From Cloacibacterium rupense (GTDB taxonomy: Bacteria; Bacteroidota; Bacteroidia; Flavobacteriales; Weeksellaceae): a DNA stretch of 64,000 bases. Below, piece by piece: positions 1-8,163 of the stretch (its first letter is position 1; each line of letters begins with the position of its first letter). The notes beneath the pieces were generated by a model. That model was not told the origin of the DNA and made no database searches. It saw only the letters and a list, made by a program, of their open reading frames with translations. Location: assembly GCF_014645495.1 (NCBI RefSeq), contig NZ_BMLV01000002.1, forward strand, positions 177,191-241,190, in the 5' to 3' direction. A program made the translations under genes and the position numbers.

Positions 1-59
1 TTGCTCTTCTTAGCAAGTGTGGCTCTTCCTTTTCTAACTAATTGTTGAATAGTAGGCAT
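1..59 (-). CDS. rpsL: 30S ribosomal protein S12, N-terminal fragment (cut by window edge)
   Basis: Read on the minus strand from an ATG at 59, the first 19 codons spell MPTIQQLVRKGR followed by a lysine/serine-rich stretch, which is the highly conserved start of ribosomal protein S12. S12 sits at the decoding centre of the small subunit and affects translational accuracy. The rest of the gene lies outside the window. A full TTTG-N19-TACTTTTG promoter is placed 35 to 65 bases upstream of the start (94-124, minus), so this is probably the first gene of a str-type operon, although rpsG and fusA cannot be seen here. Identification rests on the N-terminus alone, but that sequence is very distinctive. 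Confidence 0.93.
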   Translation of the reverse strand, partial: MPTIQQLVRKGRATLAKKS

Positions 60-93
60 TTGATTGCTTTATATTATTTAATATTTTAGGGTG

Positions 94-124
94 CAAAAGT
101 ATGAATATTTTTTGAACTGACAAA
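94..124 (-). promoter_or_regulatory. rpsL promoter (TTTG-N19-TACTTTTG)
   Basis: On the minus strand a TTTG (124-121) is followed after 19 bases by TACTTTTG (101-94), an exact match to the Bacteroidota housekeeping promoter. The bases right after the -7 box read CACCC, as at the tRNA-Glu and rpsT promoters in this window. Confidence 0.85.
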
Positions 125-300
125 ATAACTTCCACATAAATAATGTGTTAATTTTCATATAATTATCATTACAAAGTTTAGACTTTATAAAAATTAAAAA
201 AAATCCACACTGAAGCACATTTTAAAATTAATTTTTAGCCTATATCATAGAAATAGTTAATTACAATTTTAAGACTACAATTATTTATACATATTTTTAT

Positions 301-308
301 TAAATTTG
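301..308 (+). promoter_or_regulatory. -7 box for the dps gene
   Basis: TAAATTTG at 301-308 matches TAnnTTTG and predicts a short leader before the ATG at 329. No clear -33 TTTG is seen at the right distance. The whole 60-328 gap otherwise holds only the divergent rpsL promoter and AT-rich sequence. Confidence 0.55.
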
Positions 309-328
309 TTTCATAAATACTATATGAT

Positions 329-802
329 ATGAGAAACTCAAGCATAATTGGACTTAAAGAAACTGACTGTAAAAAAATCGCAGAAAAATTAAATATTTTA
401 CTTTCGAATTATTCTGTTTTTTATCAAAATACAAGAGGTGCGCATTGGAATATTAAAGGGAATCAGTTTTTCACACTACACCCAAAATTTGAAGAATTAT
501 ACAATGGGTTAGTTTTAAAAATAGATGAAATTGCTGAAAGAATTCTTACACTAGGCTCTTCTCCGTCTCACAATTACTCTGAATACCTCAAACTCTCTTC
601 CATCAAAGAAAGCAAAGAAGTATCTGACGCTAATAAATGCGTAGAAGGAATATTAGCTTCTTTTAGAGTTCTTATAGACCTACAAAGAGAACTTTTAGAC
701 TTAACAGAAAAAGCCGGAGACGAAGGAACCAACTCACAAATGAGCGATTATATTACAGAACAAGAAAAAGAAGTATGGATGTACAATGCTTATTTAGCAT
801 AA
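329..802 (+). CDS. dps: Dps family DNA-binding ferritin / starvation protein
   Basis: This 157-residue protein has the length and helical pattern of the Dps (ferritin-like mini-ferritin) family, whose dodecamers oxidise Fe(II) with hydrogen peroxide and store the iron, protecting DNA from oxidative damage. The family's inter-subunit ferroxidase ligands are visible: His39 in RGAHWNIKG, His51 in FTLHPKF, Asp66 and Glu70 in KIDEIAER. These four keep the spacing of Dps His31, His43, Asp58 and Glu62. Glu55 stands where an Asp is common. There is no long basic N-terminal tail, so direct DNA binding is uncertain. It is a single gene with its own -7 box and a strong terminator, divergent from rpsL. 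Confidence 0.9.
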   Translation: MRNSSIIGLKETDCKKIAEKLNILLSNYSVFYQNTRGAHWNIKGNQFFTLHPKFEELYNGLVLKIDEIAERILTLGSSPSHNYSEYLKLSSIKESKEVSDANKCVEGILASFRVLIDLQRELLDLTEKAGDEGTNSQMSDYITEQEKEVWMYNAYLA

Positions 803-821
803 AAACTCTTCTCTAAAAAAA

Positions 822-856
822 TAAAAGCACTTCAAAACGGAGTGCTTTTATTTTTT
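822..856 (+). terminator. Rho-independent terminator after dps
   Basis: A perfect 10-bp stem (822-831 with 841-850, arms TAAAAGCACT and AGTGCTTTTA) with a 9-base loop is followed by a run of T. Confidence 0.9.
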
Positions 857-878
857 CATTTTTTATAGAAGTTTATAA

Positions 879-886
879 TATATTTG
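879..886 (+). promoter_or_regulatory. -7 box for the LRR protein
   Basis: TATATTTG at 879-886 fits TAnnTTTG and gives a leader of about 15 bases to the TTG start at 908, which supports that start. Confidence 0.6.
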
Positions 887-907
887 CAAAGTCTTTAAAT
901 ACGAATC

Positions 908-2536
908 TTGAAAAAAATTATAATATTCTTACTCTTTAGTGTAATTATCAAAGCACAATGGAGCATTTCTACCTCTGAGAGAAATGCACTAATCACCATC
1001 TACCAACAATCTAATGGACCACAATGGAGCCAACATTGGGACTTAGAAAAAGACCCTTACTATTGGCATGGAGTAAAAATATCAAACGGAATAGTTACAG
1101 AACTAAAGCTAAATGGCAATCTACTAGAAGGCAATTTTCCTAGCGCCATTCTATCTCTCACTAATCTTAAAAAATTAGACCTGAGCTCTAACAAACTTTC
1201 AGGAAACATCCCAAACCTGAGCTCTTTAAACAGTTTGACCTATTTAAACATTAGCGACAATCATTTTACGGGTGACATTTGGAACAGCTTTTCGTCACTT
1301 ACCAATTTAGAAGAACTATATGTTGGAAACAACAACGGAACTATTTCTAATACTGATTTTTCAGGATTTACTAACCTAAAACACCTCGACATTTCAAAAC
1401 TAAACCTTACCGAAATACCGTCTAGTCTAGCTACACTTCAAAAACTCTCTTCACTGAACTTAAGCAATAATACTATTGCAAATTTTACCAACATTGCCTC
1501 ATTAGCTCAGTTACAAGAAATAAACCTATCTGGAAACTCAATTACAAAAGTTCCTGATGAAATTAATAATTTTATCAATCTCAAAACTTTAGACCTTAGC
1601 AATAATAAGATTACACAATTCTCTGCACTGAATTCGTTACACAATATAGAATGGCTATCTTTAGAAAACAACAACCTAATTAGCATCCCCGCAGAAATCA
1701 TCACGTTAGAAAAACTAACCCACCTTAACCTTAGCAGAAATAATATTTCTGGCGGCACTGGAACACTTTCTTCTTTGATTAATCTAGAACAACTTTGGCT
1801 CAATCACAATAAATTAAAAGGAAATATCCCAGCCAACATTCTCTCTATGCCCAAATTAATGTGTTTATCTCTACAAAGTAATGAATTAGAAGGAAATATC
1901 CCTAACAACCTTCCTGAAATATGTAATATTTCTAACAATAGATTTTCTAAGAACAACTTAGAAAACTATTTACAGTTATATCCAGAAAATACAGATTTTA
2001 TATACTCGCCGCAGAGATATGACGAAGCCAAAACTGTAAAAGCTGCATTAAACTCTTCAACAAGTCTAGACCAAGCTCTTTCCTCATCTGACGGTTTCCA
2101 ATTCTCTTGGCTGAAAACTCTTGACAAGAACACTTCTGTTAACTCAGAGAACTTTACCATAAACTCTGTGAAAGAAACAGATTATGATATATATACTTGC
2201 GAAGCTCTTTTTATAAAAAATGACACCTTATATAATATATACTTTACAAATTACAGAGAACCTATCACGTTAGAAAACACAGAAACTCTAGGTACTGACA
2301 ATCCTGAAAATAAAATTTTGGTCATTTATCCCAACCCAACAAAGGATTATATAAATATAAAAAACAATAATTACCGAATAGAAACATTTAATTTATATGA
2401 CCTTGGCGGAAGAATTTTAAAAACATTCTCCGGAAAAGAAACAAAGTTAGACCTTAGCAACCTACCTTCTTCTACTTATATTTTAAACATAAAGACAACT
2501 GAAGGACACCAAAATTTTAAAATTATAAAGAAATAA
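908..2536 (+). CDS. Secreted leucine-rich-repeat protein with T9SS sorting domain
   Basis: A 542-residue protein with a signal peptide (about residues 1-17, ending KAQ). An N-terminal cap with the pattern LITIYQQSNGPQW is followed by roughly a dozen leucine-rich repeats (about 60-365) of the plant-like type with LxGxIP elements such as KLSGNIP and LKGNIP. A probable Ig-like segment lies at about 390-455. The end (about 465-542) is a type A T9SS sorting domain recognisable by IYPNPTKDYINI and a C-terminal FKIIKK, so the protein is probably exported through the outer membrane and attached to or released from the cell surface. The start is TTG at 908, chosen because of the signal peptide and a -7 box 22 bases upstream. 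The ligand is unknown; adhesion or protein binding is inferred from the LRR fold. Confidence 0.85.
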   Translation: MKKIIIFLLFSVIIKAQWSISTSERNALITIYQQSNGPQWSQHWDLEKDPYYWHGVKISNGIVTELKLNGNLLEGNFPSAILSLTNLKKLDLSSNKLSGNIPNLSSLNSLTYLNISDNHFTGDIWNSFSSLTNLEELYVGNNNGTISNTDFSGFTNLKHLDISKLNLTEIPSSLATLQKLSSLNLSNNTIANFTNIASLAQLQEINLSGNSITKVPDEINNFINLKTLDLSNNKITQFSALNSLHNIEWLSLENNNLISIPAEIITLEKLTHLNLSRNNISGGTGTLSSLINLEQLWLNHNKLKGNIPANILSMPKLMCLSLQSNELEGNIPNNLPEICNISNNRFSKNNLENYLQLYPENTDFIYSPQRYDEAKTVKAALNSSTSLDQALSSSDGFQFSWLKTLDKNTSVNSENFTINSVKETDYDIYTCEALFIKNDTLYNIYFTNYREPITLENTETLGTDNPENKILVIYPNPTKDYINIKNNNYRIETFNLYDLGGRILKTFSGKETKLDLSNLPSSTYILNIKTTEGHQNFKIIKK

Positions 2537-2566
2537 AATCGTTTTTTTTCATTATCTCCCCAATAT

Positions 2567-2595
2567 AATACTTGCCAAAAGCAAGTATTTTTTTT
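2567..2595 (+). terminator. Terminator after the LRR gene
   Basis: A 9-bp perfect stem (2567-2575 with 2581-2589) with a 5-base loop is followed by a T run. Confidence 0.88.
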
Positions 2596-2690
2596 GAGCC
2601 AATTTAACATTTTTCACATTTTTAGTTAATTTTTCACAAACACCCCTTATTTTTTCAATTAAAATTCAAAAAAAATTATTTTTTTTCAAC

Positions 2691-2722
2691 AAAACCCCAT
2701 TTTTATTTTGGGGTTTTATTTT
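2691..2722 (+). terminator. Second hairpin with T run, overlapping the amt promoter
   Basis: AAAACCCCA (2691-2699) pairs with TGGGGTTTT (2709-2717), followed by A and a long T run. The right arm contains the TTTG that serves as the -33 box of the amt promoter, so terminator and promoter share sequence. Confidence 0.75.
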
Positions 2723-2736
2723 TTTTTCTAATTTTG
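2707..2736 (+). promoter_or_regulatory. amt promoter
   Basis: TTTG at 2707-2710 is followed after 18 bases by TAATTTTG (2729-2736). The start codon at 2763 lies 26 bases further on. Confidence 0.7.
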
Positions 2737-2762
2737 CATTAGAATTTAAAAGTTGAATTGAT

Positions 2763-4079
2763 ATGAGAAAATGGATTTTACTAGCTTCGCTAGTTGTATT
2801 AGGCTTATTATGCCTATTTTCGGGAACACTCTTTCCAGAAACCCCAATTGACGAAAAAAGCATCCCTGAATTTAGCAGTGCAGACATTGCATGGATGTTA
2901 GTATCCTCTGCTATGGTATTAATCATGACACCAGGTCTTGGTTTCTTTTACGGAGGTATGGTTAGAAAGAAAAATGTAATTAGCACAATCTTGCAAAGTT
3001 TTATTGCAATGGGAGTTATTACAGTGGCATGGGTAGTAATTGGATTTGGACTTGCATTTGGTGATTCAATAGGCGGAATCATTGGCAACCCTACTAAGTT
3101 TTTATTCTTTAGCAATGTTGGCACTAAAAGTGCGTGGTCATTAGCACCTACAATTCCATTAGTCCTATTTGCTGTATTTCAAATGAAATTTGCCATCATT
3201 ACACCAGCACTTATTTCTGGTGCATTTGCAGAGAGAATTAGATTTTGGGGATATTTATTATTTATAATTTTATTCTCCTTATTTATTTATTCACCACTGG
3301 CTCATGCAGTATGGCACCCAGACGGAATTCTATTCAAATATGGCGTTTTAGACTTCGCTGGAGGCACTGTAGTACACATGAGTGCAGGTTGGGCAGCATT
3401 AGCTGGTGCTTTATTCCTTAAAAAAAGAACTGAAATAATTCATGACCCAAGTAGAATTTCTTATGTAATCTTAGGAACTGCTTTACTTTGGTTTGGTTGG
3501 TTCGGATTTAATGCTGGATCGGCAGTGAGTTCAAGTTCATTAGCTGTACAAGCTTTTGCCAACACAACAGTAGCATCTGCAGCTGCAGCAATTGGCTGGG
3601 GATTCATAGAAAAAATAAAAGGAAGAAAACTTTCTGCAATGGGCGTAAGCATTGGCGCAGTAGTTGGTCTAGTTGCCATAACACCAGCTGCAGGATATGT
3701 CACAGTGCCACATTCTATACTTATTGGTATTATTGCTGTTGTAGTAAGTAGTTTTGTAGTTGACCTTAGAGGAAGAACCAATATTGATGACACACTAGAT
3801 GTATTCCCTTGTCATGGCGTAGGAGGTATGGTAGGCATGATATTAACTGGCGTTTTCGCTACCCCAACTATTAATGCTGCAGTTGTAGAACCAGGATTAT
3901 TTTATGGAGGTACTAGTTTATTCATCAAACATATTGTGGCACTAGTTGGCGTTTCTGTTTTCGCTTTCTTTGGTTCTTACTTATTATTATACATCACAAA
4001 CCTTATCACTCCATTGAGAGTAAATGAAGAATACGAAAAAGAAGGTTTAGATAAAACACAACACGGAGAGTCTTTATAA
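2763..4079 (+). CDS. amt: Ammonium transporter (Amt/MEP/Rh family)
   Basis: A 438-residue integral inner-membrane protein that conducts ammonium/ammonia into the cell. After an extra N-terminal hydrophobic segment (about 1-24) the Amt core begins with DIAWMLVSSAMVLIMTPG and GFFYGGMVRKKN. The family pore features can be seen: the first twin histidine in VVHMSAGWAAL, the second in FPCHGVGGMVG, and the conserved segment FGWFGFNAGSAV. The length is normal for the family. Transcription starts at a good promoter, and a beta-barrel gene follows after 53 bases in what looks like the same transcript. No P-II (GlnK) gene is next to it, so regulation by a P-II protein would have to come from elsewhere. 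Confidence 0.95.
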   Translation: MRKWILLASLVVLGLLCLFSGTLFPETPIDEKSIPEFSSADIAWMLVSSAMVLIMTPGLGFFYGGMVRKKNVISTILQSFIAMGVITVAWVVIGFGLAFGDSIGGIIGNPTKFLFFSNVGTKSAWSLAPTIPLVLFAVFQMKFAIITPALISGAFAERIRFWGYLLFIILFSLFIYSPLAHAVWHPDGILFKYGVLDFAGGTVVHMSAGWAALAGALFLKKRTEIIHDPSRISYVILGTALLWFGWFGFNAGSAVSSSSLAVQAFANTTVASAAAAIGWGFIEKIKGRKLSAMGVSIGAVVGLVAITPAAGYVTVPHSILIGIIAVVVSSFVVDLRGRTNIDDTLDVFPCHGVGGMVGMILTGVFATPTINAAVVEPGLFYGGTSLFIKHIVALVGVSVFAFFGSYLLLYITNLITPLRVNEEYEKEGLDKTQHGESL

Positions 4080-4132
4080 TCTCTCTTCACAAAAAAATTA
4101 TAAAAAACGTTTCACCCTTAAAACATACATTT

Positions 4133-5239
4133 ATGAAAAACTTTAAATCAATAAATAAGCTAGCTTATTTAGCTACTACACTATGTGCATCTTTATTATT
4201 CGGACAAGAAGAAGGAAGTTGGCTAAAAGGCTTTAAACTAAGCGGTTCTGCAGACACTTTTTACAAATACGATTTCGCAAAAAGTGATTTCAACACAAAA
4301 ACCAGCTTTACTCAACCTACCAATTCTTTTGAAATAGGAATGTTTACCTTAAAACTAAATCATCATTTAGGTAAATTCTCCACCACAGCAGATATAGGAA
4401 TCGGAAACAGAGCAGAGCAATTCAATTACACCTCTAAAAATACTGGATTACTCATTAAGCAATTATTTGTAGATTATGCTGCCACAGATAAATTGACCAT
4501 CAGCGCAGGTTCTTGGACTACCCATGTTGGTTATGAATTACTAGATGCGCCTGATAATGATATCTACAGTATGTCTTATGCTTTTTCCTATGGTCCATTC
4601 TTCCACACAGGTATTAAAGCAAATTATTTAATTGGAAAATTTAATGTAATGGCAGGTTTTGCAGACCCTACAGATTTAAAATCCGCATTTCAAGATGTAG
4701 TAGTTTATGACAACACGGGAAACCCAGTTAACAAAAGCTACAACAACAAGTTTTTCATTTGGCAAATTGGCTATAGCGGAGAAAAACTATCCGCTTTCTT
4801 AAACGGTCAGCAAGGTAGCAACAATCCTCTTAGCTCTAATATTTCTCAATTTGACTTAACTGCTTCTTACAAATTTACAGACAAATTTAAACTCGGTGTC
4901 AATGCAACTACTTTCGCATTGAGTGATGACAGCTCTTCTGTAGATACAAAACATTGGTCTTCTTTGGTAGGTTATTTAAAATATAGCGTTAGTGATTCTT
5001 TCGCTTTGAACTATAGAGCAGAATATTTAGACAACAAAGACAATACTCTTGCTCTTGGTGCAGTGAACGGAAACACAGTCTTTGCCAATACGTTTTCTGC
5101 AACATTTACAAACGGTGATTTCCAATTAAAACCAGAAATAAGACTAGAAAGTTCAAACGAAGATATTTATTTCAAAAAAGATGGAAGCGCAACCGGAAGC
5201 TCTGCAAATTTCTTAATCGCAGCCATGTATAGATTTTAA
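4133..5239 (+). CDS. Outer-membrane beta-barrel protein (OmpL-like porin-2 type)
   Basis: A 368-residue protein with a signal peptide (about 1-24, ending FGQ) and alternating hydrophobic/polar strands ending in an aromatic residue (AAMYRF), as expected for an outer-membrane barrel. The pattern (SGSADTFYKYDF early, then many strands with glycine/tyrosine turns) resembles the putative beta-barrel porin-2 family. It lies 53 bases behind amt with no terminator between them, so the pair may bring ammonium across both membranes; this role is inferred from context only. A terminator follows directly. Confidence 0.75.
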   Translation: MKNFKSINKLAYLATTLCASLLFGQEEGSWLKGFKLSGSADTFYKYDFAKSDFNTKTSFTQPTNSFEIGMFTLKLNHHLGKFSTTADIGIGNRAEQFNYTSKNTGLLIKQLFVDYAATDKLTISAGSWTTHVGYELLDAPDNDIYSMSYAFSYGPFFHTGIKANYLIGKFNVMAGFADPTDLKSAFQDVVVYDNTGNPVNKSYNNKFFIWQIGYSGEKLSAFLNGQQGSNNPLSSNISQFDLTASYKFTDKFKLGVNATTFALSDDSSSVDTKHWSSLVGYLKYSVSDSFALNYRAEYLDNKDNTLALGAVNGNTVFANTFSATFTNGDFQLKPEIRLESSNEDIYFKKDGSATGSSANFLIAAMYRF

Positions 5240-5263
5240 CTTTAACCAGACAATTTTATAAAG

Positions 5264-5293
5264 AGCTCAAGTTTTTTAACTTGGGCTTTTTTG
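5264..5293 (+). terminator. Terminator after the amt-porin unit
   Basis: Arms 5264-5273 and 5278-5287 pair over 10 bp with one G.T wobble, a 4-base loop and a T run after it. Confidence 0.85.
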
Positions 5294-5308
5294 TTTTGTT
5301 TAAATTCT

Positions 5309-5316
5309 TAATTTTG
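5309..5316 (+). promoter_or_regulatory. -7 box upstream of the YCII-domain gene
   Basis: TAATTTTG fits TAnnTTTG and lies 24 bases before the ATG at 5341. The -33 box is unclear. Confidence 0.5.
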
Positions 5317-5340
5317 TTGTGAACACTAAAAAACATTGGG

Positions 5341-5799
5341 ATGAAAAATTTTATTTCTCTTTTAACATTCATTTTTTTCAACTCATTTACTCTTGCCCAA
5401 GATTCTAAAACTTTTGACAAAAAACTTGCAGATTCTCTAAACGCAGATGAAAGAGGAATGAAAACCTATATGCTCGTCATCCTAAAAACCGGACCAAAAG
5501 ACAAGGAAATAACAGACAAAGAAAAAAGAAATGAACTCTTCAAAGGACATTTCTCTAATATGGAAACCATGGAAAAAGCTGGCAAATTAAAACTTGCAGG
5601 TCCTTTTGCCTCTAAAAACACTTTACAATACAGAGGCATATTCCTTTTAGATGTGAAAACTGAAGACGAAGCTAAAGCCCTTCTTCAGAACGACCCAACT
5701 GTAAAAAACGGAATTTTTGAATACGAAATTCTGCCTTGGTATGGTTCTGCTGCCATTCCTATGCATCTCAAATATCACAAAAAAATATCTAAAGAATAA
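5341..5799 (+). CDS. Exported YCII-related domain protein
   Basis: A 152-residue protein: signal peptide at about 1-19 (ending TLAQ), then a YCII-like ferredoxin-fold domain. The recognisable parts are YMLVILKTGPKD, a GHFSNMETMEKAGKLKLAGPF-type helix-turn with the conserved His and Gly-Pro-Phe, and a later ILPWYGS. YCII proteins are small and usually cytosolic, possibly with enzymatic roles based on a His-Asp pair; most have no known substrate. The signal peptide makes this one periplasmic or otherwise exported, which is less usual. It is the first gene of a close run of four (5341-8094) with gaps of 2-13 bases. Confidence 0.8.
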   Translation: MKNFISLLTFIFFNSFTLAQDSKTFDKKLADSLNADERGMKTYMLVILKTGPKDKEITDKEKRNELFKGHFSNMETMEKAGKLKLAGPFASKNTLQYRGIFLLDVKTEDEAKALLQNDPTVKNGIFEYEILPWYGSAAIPMHLKYHKKISKE

Positions 5800-5808
5800 A
5801 GAAACGCC

Positions 5809-6561
5809 ATGAAAACCATAGAAGAAGTAATTTCAAATCTAGACCAAATTATAGACTGGAGCATTAAAAACCAAAACCCTGCAGGCTATTTCGCAACTAC
5901 TTATAGAACGATGACCGCAGCAGTTTTACAAGGAATCAAGAAAAAGAAATTTCAAGATGCAGAGAGAATGACTAATCTTGATGTAACTTTTGCTAAAAGA
6001 TATATCGATGCATTTGAAGCTTATCAAAAAAATGAAAAATGCACCAATGCTTGGTATCAAGCTTTTGAAGCTTGTAAAAACAATAACTTACTTATTATAC
6101 AGCATATATTTTTAGGAATGAATGCTCATATTAATTTAGATTTGGGTATTTCCGCCGCATCAGTTGTCCCAAAAGGGAAAATCAACCCTTTAAAAGCAGA
6201 TTTTTATAAAATAAACGATGTAATTTCGTCTATTAACCAGAATGTACAAAATGCATTAAATCAAGTTTGCTATCCCATTCATTTAATTGATAAAATTTCT
6301 AACGGAAAAGACAATGCGATATTAGATTTCGCTATTTCTAGAGCTAGAGATACTTCTTGGGCAAGTGCAGTTGCTCTTTCTAGCACTCCTAATTTTCTAC
6401 AAGACACATTAATTAATTTAATAGATAATGCCGCTGCTAAAATCTCTACCCAAATAGTAAACCCAAGAATTTCTAATTCAAAACTGTTGAAAGAATTGAA
6501 ATCTTTTGAAAGCAATGATGTCTCAAAAAACATAGAAACATTAGCTTCGGTAAAACTTTAA
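5809..6561 (+). CDS. DUF5995 family protein, function unknown
   Basis: A 250-residue soluble protein without signal peptide. The all-helical sequence with YFATTYRTMTAAV, FAKRYIDAF and especially LGMNAHINLDLG matches what I know as DUF5995, a family without an assigned biochemical role. The conserved NAHINLDLG segment and a second half with ARDTSWASA suggest a helical bundle with a polar, possibly metal-binding centre; this is inference. It starts 9 bases behind the YCII gene and ends 2 bases before the next start, so it is probably translated from the same mRNA. Confidence 0.75.
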   Translation: MKTIEEVISNLDQIIDWSIKNQNPAGYFATTYRTMTAAVLQGIKKKKFQDAERMTNLDVTFAKRYIDAFEAYQKNEKCTNAWYQAFEACKNNNLLIIQHIFLGMNAHINLDLGISAASVVPKGKINPLKADFYKINDVISSINQNVQNALNQVCYPIHLIDKISNGKDNAILDFAISRARDTSWASAVALSSTPNFLQDTLINLIDNAAAKISTQIVNPRISNSKLLKELKSFESNDVSKNIETLASVKL

Positions 6562-6563
6562 TT

Positions 6564-6908
6564 ATGAAAAAATACGAAACCTACGAAGAGTACTGCCTAG
6601 ATTTTTCAGAAGAAATTCAAATAAAAATGGAAGATTTAAAAAATTTCATTCAAAAAATTTTACCCGAAACTACCCTCGAAATAAAATATGGAATTCCTAC
6701 ATTTGTACAAAAAGGAAAAAATATCATTCATTTCGGAGCGTTTAAAAATCACTTCGGTTTTTATCCCGGCGCTGAAACTATAGAAATTTTCGAAGAAAAA
6801 CTTCAAAATTATAAAACTTCGAAGGGAGCTATTCAATTTCCTATCACTCAAGATTTTCCTTGGGATTTAATCCAAGAAATTACAGAATTTAGAAAAAATA
6901 AAACTTAA
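6564..6908 (+). CDS. DUF1801 domain protein (YdhG-like)
   Basis: A 114-residue cytosolic protein with the DUF1801 pattern: an N-terminal helix, the segment LEIKYGIPTFVQKGK, then IIHFGAFKNHFGFYPG and a C-terminal part with GAIQFPITQDFPWDLI. Bacillus YdhG and related proteins are described as frataxin-like or iron-chaperone candidates, but the family's role is not settled. It is located 2 bases after the DUF5995 gene and 13 bases before pncB, so it belongs to the same probable operon. Confidence 0.82.
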   Translation: MKKYETYEEYCLDFSEEIQIKMEDLKNFIQKILPETTLEIKYGIPTFVQKGKNIIHFGAFKNHFGFYPGAETIEIFEEKLQNYKTSKGAIQFPITQDFPWDLIQEITEFRKNKT

Positions 6909-6921
6909 AAAAATAAATACT

Positions 6922-8094
6922 TTGACCAGACTCAACTCCATATTAGATAACGATTTTTACAAAATCACGATGCAAAACGCCGTTGTGAAATTGTTCCCAA
7001 AACAAATCGTAAAATACCAGTTCATCAACCGAGGAAAACACCATTTCCCCGAAGGTTTTGCAGAAGAACTTAGAGCTTCTGTAAATGCAATGGCAGAGCT
7101 AAAACTCACCAAAGATGAGAAAAAATTTATGGCAAAAACTTGTCCGTACATTGATTTGCCGTATTTGGATTTTTTAGAAGGCTATCGATATGACCCTTCA
7201 GAAGTAATCATTTCTCAAAACGGAAACGATGTAGAAGTTACGGTAGAAGGTCTCTGGTATAGAACCATACTTTGGGAAGTTCCACTCTTGGCATTGATTT
7301 CAGAATTGCATTACGAAATGAATCATTTAGAAAGAAACTCTAATGAAATTGTGATTGAAAACACCTTCGAGAAAGCCGAAAAACTGAACACTTTGGGTGT
7401 AACTTATGCAGAATTTGGAACCAGAAGAAGGCATTCTTACAAAGTACACGATTTGGTAATTGGTTCATTGGCAAAAAAAGAGAACACCAAATTTATTGGC
7501 TCTTCTAACGTACATTTTGCGATGAAATATGGCGTAAAACCAATAGGAACACACGCACACGAATGGTTTATGTTTCACGCTGCGGAATATGGTTTCAAAA
7601 TGGCCAACAAAATTGCATTGGAACACTGGGTAGATGTTTATAGAGGAGATTTGGGAGTAGCCCTTTCAGATACTTTTACCACAGATGTTTTCTTTAATCA
7701 ATTTGATAAAAAATTCACAAAATTATTTGATGGTGTTCGTCACGACAGCGGAGATCCATTAGAGTTTGCAGACAAAACCATTGCTCATTACGAAGAAAAT
7801 GGCATCAACCCTTTGTACAAATACATCATTTTTTCTGATGGATTAAATTTGGAAAAAGTAGAAGAAATCACCAACTATTGTAGCGAAAAAATAGGAATTT
7901 CTTTTGGAATTGGCACTAATCTAACCAATGATGTTGGCTTAAAACCTATGAATATCGTGATGAAATTAATTGGGGTAAAATCTGACAACGGAGAATGGAT
8001 ACCAACCGTGAAGTTATCTGATGAAAAAGGAAAATACACCGGCGACCCGAAAATGATAGAATTGGCAAAAGAATTTTTGAGAATAAAAGAATAA
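6922..8094 (+). CDS. pncB: Nicotinate phosphoribosyltransferase
   Basis: A 390-residue enzyme of NAD salvage that makes nicotinate mononucleotide from nicotinate and PRPP with ATP hydrolysis. Family signatures: N-terminal LDNDFYKITMQNAV, TRRRHSYKVHD in the middle, GTHAHEWF at about residues 209-216 (region of the histidine that is phosphorylated in this family) and GVRHDSGDP at about 271-279, the phosphate-binding loop. The start is TTG at 6922, 13 bases after the previous gene, and gives the normal N-terminus for the family. It is the last gene of the 5341-8094 run. No terminator is obvious. Confidence 0.95.
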   Translation: MTRLNSILDNDFYKITMQNAVVKLFPKQIVKYQFINRGKHHFPEGFAEELRASVNAMAELKLTKDEKKFMAKTCPYIDLPYLDFLEGYRYDPSEVIISQNGNDVEVTVEGLWYRTILWEVPLLALISELHYEMNHLERNSNEIVIENTFEKAEKLNTLGVTYAEFGTRRRHSYKVHDLVIGSLAKKENTKFIGSSNVHFAMKYGVKPIGTHAHEWFMFHAAEYGFKMANKIALEHWVDVYRGDLGVALSDTFTTDVFFNQFDKKFTKLFDGVRHDSGDPLEFADKTIAHYEENGINPLYKYIIFSDGLNLEKVEEITNYCSEKIGISFGIGTNLTNDVGLKPMNIVMKLIGVKSDNGEWIPTVKLSDEKGKYTGDPKMIELAKEFLRIKE

Positions 8095-8151
8095 AAGCCT
8101 TTATTAAAATCTGATTTGTAAATACAAAATCTTAAATCTAAAATTTATCAA

Positions 8152-8159
8152 TATCTTTG
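8152..8159 (+). promoter_or_regulatory. -7 box only 4 bases before the rmuC start
   Basis: TATCTTTG at 8152-8159 fits TAnnTTTG. Since transcription normally begins several bases after this box, the transcript would be leaderless or begin inside the first codons of the gene at 8164. Confidence 0.5.
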
Positions 8160-8163
8160 TTGT

